From Dryocola sp036489025 (GTDB taxonomy: Bacteria > Pseudomonadota > Gammaproteobacteria > Enterobacterales > Enterobacteriaceae), in the NCBI GenBank assembly GCA_036489025.1, contig DASXGN010000047.1, positions 124,001-188,000 on the forward strand: a stretch of DNA of 64,000 nucleotides, written 5' to 3'. Below the pieces are notes generated by a model. That model did no database searches. It had not been told where the DNA came from and saw only the letters and a list, made by a program, of their open reading frames with translations. Below, in pieces: positions 61,804-64,000 of the stretch. The translations under genes were made by a program, and so were the position numbers. How positions within the stretch are numbered: position 1 is the stretch's first letter; every line of letters begins with the position of its first letter.

Positions 61804-62742
61804 ATGAATTATTCTCTGCGTCAGCTACGAATCTTTGTTGCGGTGGCCCTGGCGGGAAGCTTTAGCCGGGCAGGGGAACGCATCGGCCTGAGCCAGTCAG
61901 CGGTTAGCCACAGCGTCAAAGAGCTGGAAAATGAAGTCGGCGTTAAGCTGCTGGATCGCACCACCCGTGAAGTCGTCTTGACCGAAGCTGGCGAGCAGCT
62001 CGCGGGACGTCTTGAGCATCTGCTTGAGGAACTTAATTCCACGCTGCTGGATGCCAGAAGCGTAGGGCACCAGCTCAGCGGCACGGTGCGCGTGGCCGCC
62101 AGCCAGACGATTTCCGCTCATCTCATGCCGCAGTCTATTGCCGCGGCGGCTCTTGCGTTTCCCTCCATCCGCTTCGTGCTCCACGATCGCCCGCAGCAGT
62201 GGGTTTTGCAGAGCATCCGCCAGGGAGAGGTCGATTTTGGCATCGTCATCGATCCCGTGCAGGCCAGCGATCTGGACTGCGAGGCCGTACTTTCCGAACC
62301 TTTTCTGCTGCTATGCCGCAGCGATCATCCGCTGGCGGAAAAAAAGAGCGTTCCGTGGCAGTCTCTTCAGGGAGAAAATCTTGTGCTGCAAGATTATGCT
62401 TCAGGCAGCCGCCCGCTGATTGACGATGCGCTGGTACGGCAGGGAATTAAGCCCAATATCGTGCAGCAGATTGGCCACCCGGCCACGCTGTTTCCGATGG
62501 TGGAGGCAAGGATTGGCATTAGCGTGCTGCCCGCTTTGGCCTTGCCGCTGCCGGAGGGCCGGCCACTTATCGTTAAGCGTCTCACGCCGGTAGTTGAGCG
62601 GCAGCTGATGCTGGTACGCAGGAAAAATCGCTCGCTTTCACGCGCGGCGGAGGCAATCTGGCAGGTTATCCGCCAGCAGGCGCAGCAGCTCACTGCGGCC
62701 CGCCGGGGCGATCCACTTTTTGATGATTCTGACGAAAGCTAG
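61804..62742 (+). CDS. yfeR: LysR-type transcriptional regulator YfeR
   Basis: A 312-residue LysR protein (E. coli YfeR 308). The N-terminal helix-turn-helix is SFSRAGERIGLSQSAVSHSVKELE (residues about 19-42, in parts) and the effector-binding domain starts near residue 95 (VRVAASQTISAHLMPQ). In Salmonella YfeR controls the divergent yfeH and responds to osmolarity; the same arrangement is here. The ATG has a poor Shine-Dalgarno sequence. The intergenic 61740-61803 is very AT-rich and should hold the operator. Confidence 0.92.
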   Translation: MNYSLRQLRIFVAVALAGSFSRAGERIGLSQSAVSHSVKELENEVGVKLLDRTTREVVLTEAGEQLAGRLEHLLEELNSTLLDARSVGHQLSGTVRVAASQTISAHLMPQSIAAAALAFPSIRFVLHDRPQQWVLQSIRQGEVDFGIVIDPVQASDLDCEAVLSEPFLLLCRSDHPLAEKKSVPWQSLQGENLVLQDYASGSRPLIDDALVRQGIKPNIVQQIGHPATLFPMVEARIGISVLPALALPLPEGRPLIVKRLTPVVERQLMLVRRKNRSLSRAAEAIWQVIRQQAQQLTAARRGDPLFDDSDES

Positions 62743-63104
62743 ATGTAGATATCGACCTGATGGTCGTCAGAAGGTTGGTTAACGCCTTCAACTTTCTGCT
62801 GATTTTTTACCGCCTGCTGCTGGGCTTTGGCTTCTGCTTCCTGAGCCTGCTGGCGCTGGAGCTGGGCAAGCTGGGCCTGCAACATTTTGATTTGGGCTTC
62901 CAGCAGCTCCTGCTGTTTCTTTTTATCATCCACGCTCATGTCAGACCCGGCCAAATCTGCCAGCTGTTTTGTCGCTTTGGTGATCTGCTGCATAACCTGC
63001 TTAATCTGCGACGCCAGGCTATTGTCAGAGCCGCCGGATGTTGAGGCGACGGAACCGGCACTGACGGCGCTACCCTGCATGGAGGTGTTGTTAATGGTGG
63101 TCAT
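62739..63104 (-). CDS. FlxA-like family coiled-coil protein
   Basis: A 121-residue hydrophilic protein. A Ser/Gly/Thr-rich N-terminus (residues 1-30) is followed by a helical coiled coil rich in Gln, Lys and Ala (SLASQIKQVMQQITKATKQL, then DDKKKQQELLEAQIKMLQAQLAQL in parts). This resembles E. coli FlxA, a flagellar-regulon protein of unknown function. GGAG lies 6-7 bases before the ATG. A near-perfect sigma-28 promoter is directly upstream. Its stop overlaps the yfeR stop on the other strand. Confidence 0.8.
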   Translation of the reverse strand: MTTINNTSMQGSAVSAGSVASTSGGSDNSLASQIKQVMQQITKATKQLADLAGSDMSVDDKKKQQELLEAQIKMLQAQLAQLQRQQAQEAEAKAQQQAVKNQQKVEGVNQPSDDHQVDIYI

Positions 63105-63134
63105 GGTAACTCCTTGATGGAAATGGTTCAGAAG

Positions 63135-63161
63135 TTATCGGCAAAGCGCAGGGGAAGTTGA
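63135..63161 (-). promoter_or_regulatory. Sigma-28 (FliA) promoter of the FlxA-like gene
   Basis: On the minus strand TCAACTTC (5 of 8 to TAAAGTTT), 11 bases, then GCCGATAA, a perfect -10. The promoter ends about 30 bp before the ATG at 63104. Flagellar class-3 expression is expected. Confidence 0.85.
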
Positions 63162-63187
63162 CTGCTATTTTTAGTAGGAAAAGCGGG

Positions 63188-63250
63188 GAATCGCGCATAG
63201 CAAAAAGGCGCCTTTAGGGCGCCTTTCTACATTGGTGGGTCGTGCAGGAT
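63188..63250 (-). repeat. Direct repeat copy 1: terminator plus last 18 nt of tRNA-Lys
   Basis: This 63-bp stretch repeats at 63341-63403 with a single mismatch and a period of 153 bp. It contains the tRNA operon terminator and, at 63233-63250, the last 18 bases of the tRNA-Lys gene including CCA. The tRNA body is missing, so this is a fragment, not a gene. Confidence 0.93.
63204..63226 (-). terminator. Second (distal) terminator of the tRNA operon
   Basis: AAAGGCGCC-TTTAG-GGCGCCTTT, with a T run on the minus strand. It is an exact duplicate of the proximal one at 63357-63379. Confidence 0.85.
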
Positions 63251-63340
63251 AACTCGCTTCGCTCGCCCTTCGGGTCGTTGCTAAAGCAACGCTGTGTCGC
63301 TTTGCTCCACTCGAACCTGCGGCAGGTTCAAATCCCGCCC

Positions 63341-63403
63341 GAATCGCACATAGCAAAAAGGCGCCTTTAGGGCGCCTTTCTACATTGGTGGGTCGTGCAG
63401 GAT
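63341..63403 (-). repeat. Direct repeat copy 2: terminator plus 3' end of the intact tRNA-Lys
   Basis: The functional copy of the 63-bp repeat; its last 18 bases are part of the intact tRNA-Lys gene. The 90-bp spacer between copies contains the inverted repeat GAACCTGC/GCAGGTTC at 63313-63330. Confidence 0.93.
63357..63379 (-). terminator. First terminator of the tRNA operon
   Basis: AAAGGCGCC-TTTAG-GGCGCCTTT seven bases beyond the tRNA-Lys CCA end, with a T run on the minus strand. Confidence 0.9.
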
Positions 63404-63461
63404 TCGAACCTGCGACCAATTGATTAAAAGTCAACTGCTCTACCAACTGAGCTAACGACCC
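63386..63461 (-). tRNA. lysV: tRNA-Lys (anticodon UUU)
   Basis: A 76-base gene read on the minus strand, with all cloverleaf parts: acceptor GGGTCGT/ACGACCC, D-arm AGCTCAGTTGGTAGAGC, anticodon loop CTTTTAA (anticodon TTT) and T-arm GCAGGTTCGAATCCTGC, CCA encoded. It is the last gene of a Val-Val-Val-Lys operon, as in E. coli valUXY-lysV. Confidence 0.98.
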
Positions 63462-63464
63462 GAA

Positions 63465-63540
63465 TGGTGGGTGATGACGGGCTCGAACCGCCGACCCCCT
63501 CCGTGTAAAGGAGGTGCTCTACCAACTGAGCTAATCACCC
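63465..63540 (-). tRNA. valY: tRNA-Val (anticodon UAC)
   Basis: A 76-base gene on the minus strand: acceptor GGGTGAT/ATCACCC, anticodon stem CCTCC/GGAGG around TTTACAC (anticodon TAC), T-arm with GGTTCGAGCCCG, CCA encoded. The third valine copy of the operon, 3 bases from tRNA-Lys. Confidence 0.98.
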
Positions 63541-63578
63541 AAACTTCGGTACTGCTAAATACTTGTAAGCGCTAAGAA

Positions 63579-63654
63579 TGGTGGGTGATGACGGGCTCGA
63601 ACCGCCGACCCCCTCCGTGTAAAGGAGGTGCTCTACCAACTGAGCTAATCACCC
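63579..63654 (-). tRNA. valX: tRNA-Val (anticodon UAC)
   Basis: Identical to the neighbouring copy at 63465-63540. The 38-base spacer contains no terminator, consistent with processing from one precursor. Confidence 0.98.
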
Positions 63655-63698
63655 AAATCTTAATTCTCTTACTACACTGCGAGTCACTCACTAATGAA

Positions 63699-63774
63699 TG
63701 GTGGGTGATGACGGGCTCGAACCGCCGACCCCCTCCGTGTAAAGGAGATGCTCTACCAACTGAGCTAATCACCC
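63699..63774 (-). tRNA. valU: tRNA-Val (anticodon UAC), promoter-proximal copy with U27
   Basis: It differs from the other two copies by one base in the anticodon stem: TCTCC instead of CCTCC, so pair 27-43 is U-G rather than C-G. Everything else, including anticodon TAC and CCA, is the same. Confidence 0.97.
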
Positions 63775-63791
63775 CCGCTGTGTGGAGTCGC

Positions 63792-63819
63792 ATTATAGGG
63801 AGACTTGAAAATGAGTCAA
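63792..63819 (-). promoter_or_regulatory. Promoter of the valUXY-lysV tRNA operon
   Basis: On the minus strand TTGACT (63819-63814), 16 bases, TATAAT (63797-63792), then a GC-containing discriminator GCGACTCC and an AT-rich upstream element. This is typical of a stringently controlled tRNA promoter. Confidence 0.92.
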
Positions 63820-63939
63820 CGCCTTTTCTAAAGTTTTTGTTTGTTCGTCGTAAAATTAAACAAAGCGATCGCGAATTGTTCATGGGTGATTGATTTGCCA
63901 TCAGAATATGGGGTTTGCGGCGATGTAAAAGCATCAACA

Positions 63940-63967
63940 TTGAGGAATCAGCCCACAGTGGTAGAAT
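63940..63967 (+). promoter_or_regulatory. Candidate promoter of the gene beyond the right edge (gltX expected)
   Basis: TTGAGG, 16 bases, TAGAAT on the plus strand, divergent from the tRNA operon. E. coli has gltX at this place; its coding region is not in the window. Confidence 0.6.
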
Positions 63968-64000
63968 GTTGCCCACTTATTCTTCTCAGACATTTGCCGG

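Noticed and set aside
63233..63340. Second tRNA-Lys gene
   Set aside because: Only the last 18 bases match; the D-arm and anticodon arm are absent.
63188..63403. Direct repeats as a possible CRISPR array
   Set aside because: Only two copies, the repeat is 63 bp with a tRNA 3' end and terminator, and there are no cas genes.

Overview
This window is chromosomal DNA from a member of the Enterobacteriaceae, close to Escherichia, Enterobacter, Klebsiella and Cedecea. Almost every protein matches, nearly end to end, an E. coli K-12 protein that I know from memory, and the order follows the E. coli ppx-ppk to gltX interval read backwards. Coding regions are GC-rich (mid-50s % by eye). The genus cannot be fixed from the sequence alone. 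It is mainly core genome: I see no insertion sequence, prophage, CRISPR array or plasmid function.

Layout. 1-5 kb: polyphosphate genes ppx (cut by the window edge) and ppk, then purine genes purN-purM. 5-8 kb: uracil salvage (upp-uraA) and hda. 8-14 kb: yfgD, bepA, perM, bcp, gcvR, dapA and bamC. 14-21 kb: purC, ypfJ, tmcA, ypfH, then ypfN, dapE and yffB on the other strand, and the 19-residue protein YpfM. 21-33 kb is the most distinctive part: acrD, a narQ-narP sensor-regulator pair, and divergently from it a complete periplasmic nitrate reductase operon napFDAGHBC. The operon carries its own NarP-type operator. In E. coli the nap operon and narP lie elsewhere and aegA sits at this position. 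33-36 kb: an extra Tsr-like chemoreceptor with a candidate flagellar sigma-28 promoter, then nudK and ypfG. 37-47 kb: tktB-talA, maeB, hemF-amiA, ypeA, yfeZ, yfeY and yfeX. 47-57 kb: sulfate/thiosulfate uptake and cysteine synthesis (cysPTWAM, cysK, cysZ) flanking ptsH-ptsI-crr. 57-63 kb: zipA, ligA, ypeB, yfeH, yfeR and a FlxA-like gene. 63-64 kb: three tRNA-Val and one tRNA-Lys gene with their promoter, a duplicated tRNA 3' end plus terminator, and the promoter expected for gltX beyond the edge.

How the genes work together. NarQ-NarP is placed to sense nitrate/nitrite and control the adjacent Nap electron-transfer chain. CysPTWA imports sulfate/thiosulfate, and CysK and CysM make cysteine. 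TktB-TalA and MaeB join the pentose phosphate pathway to C4/C3 metabolism. Several E. coli blocks are missing from the expected junctions: hyf between bcp and perM, aegA beside narQ, eut between hemF and maeB, mur/ucpA between yfeX and cysP, and pdxK/yfeK/yfeS between cysM and crr.

I do not see a convincing unknown multigene system. The most interesting signals are regulatory or structural: the narQP-nap neighbourhood, two sigma-28 candidate promoters away from flagellar operons, a tandem tRNA-3'-end/terminator repeat resembling the E. coli tyrT rtT repeat, a UTP-sensing upp start, a perfect FNR-type site between purM and upp, a BaeR-like box before acrD and a perfect CRP core before ypfM.
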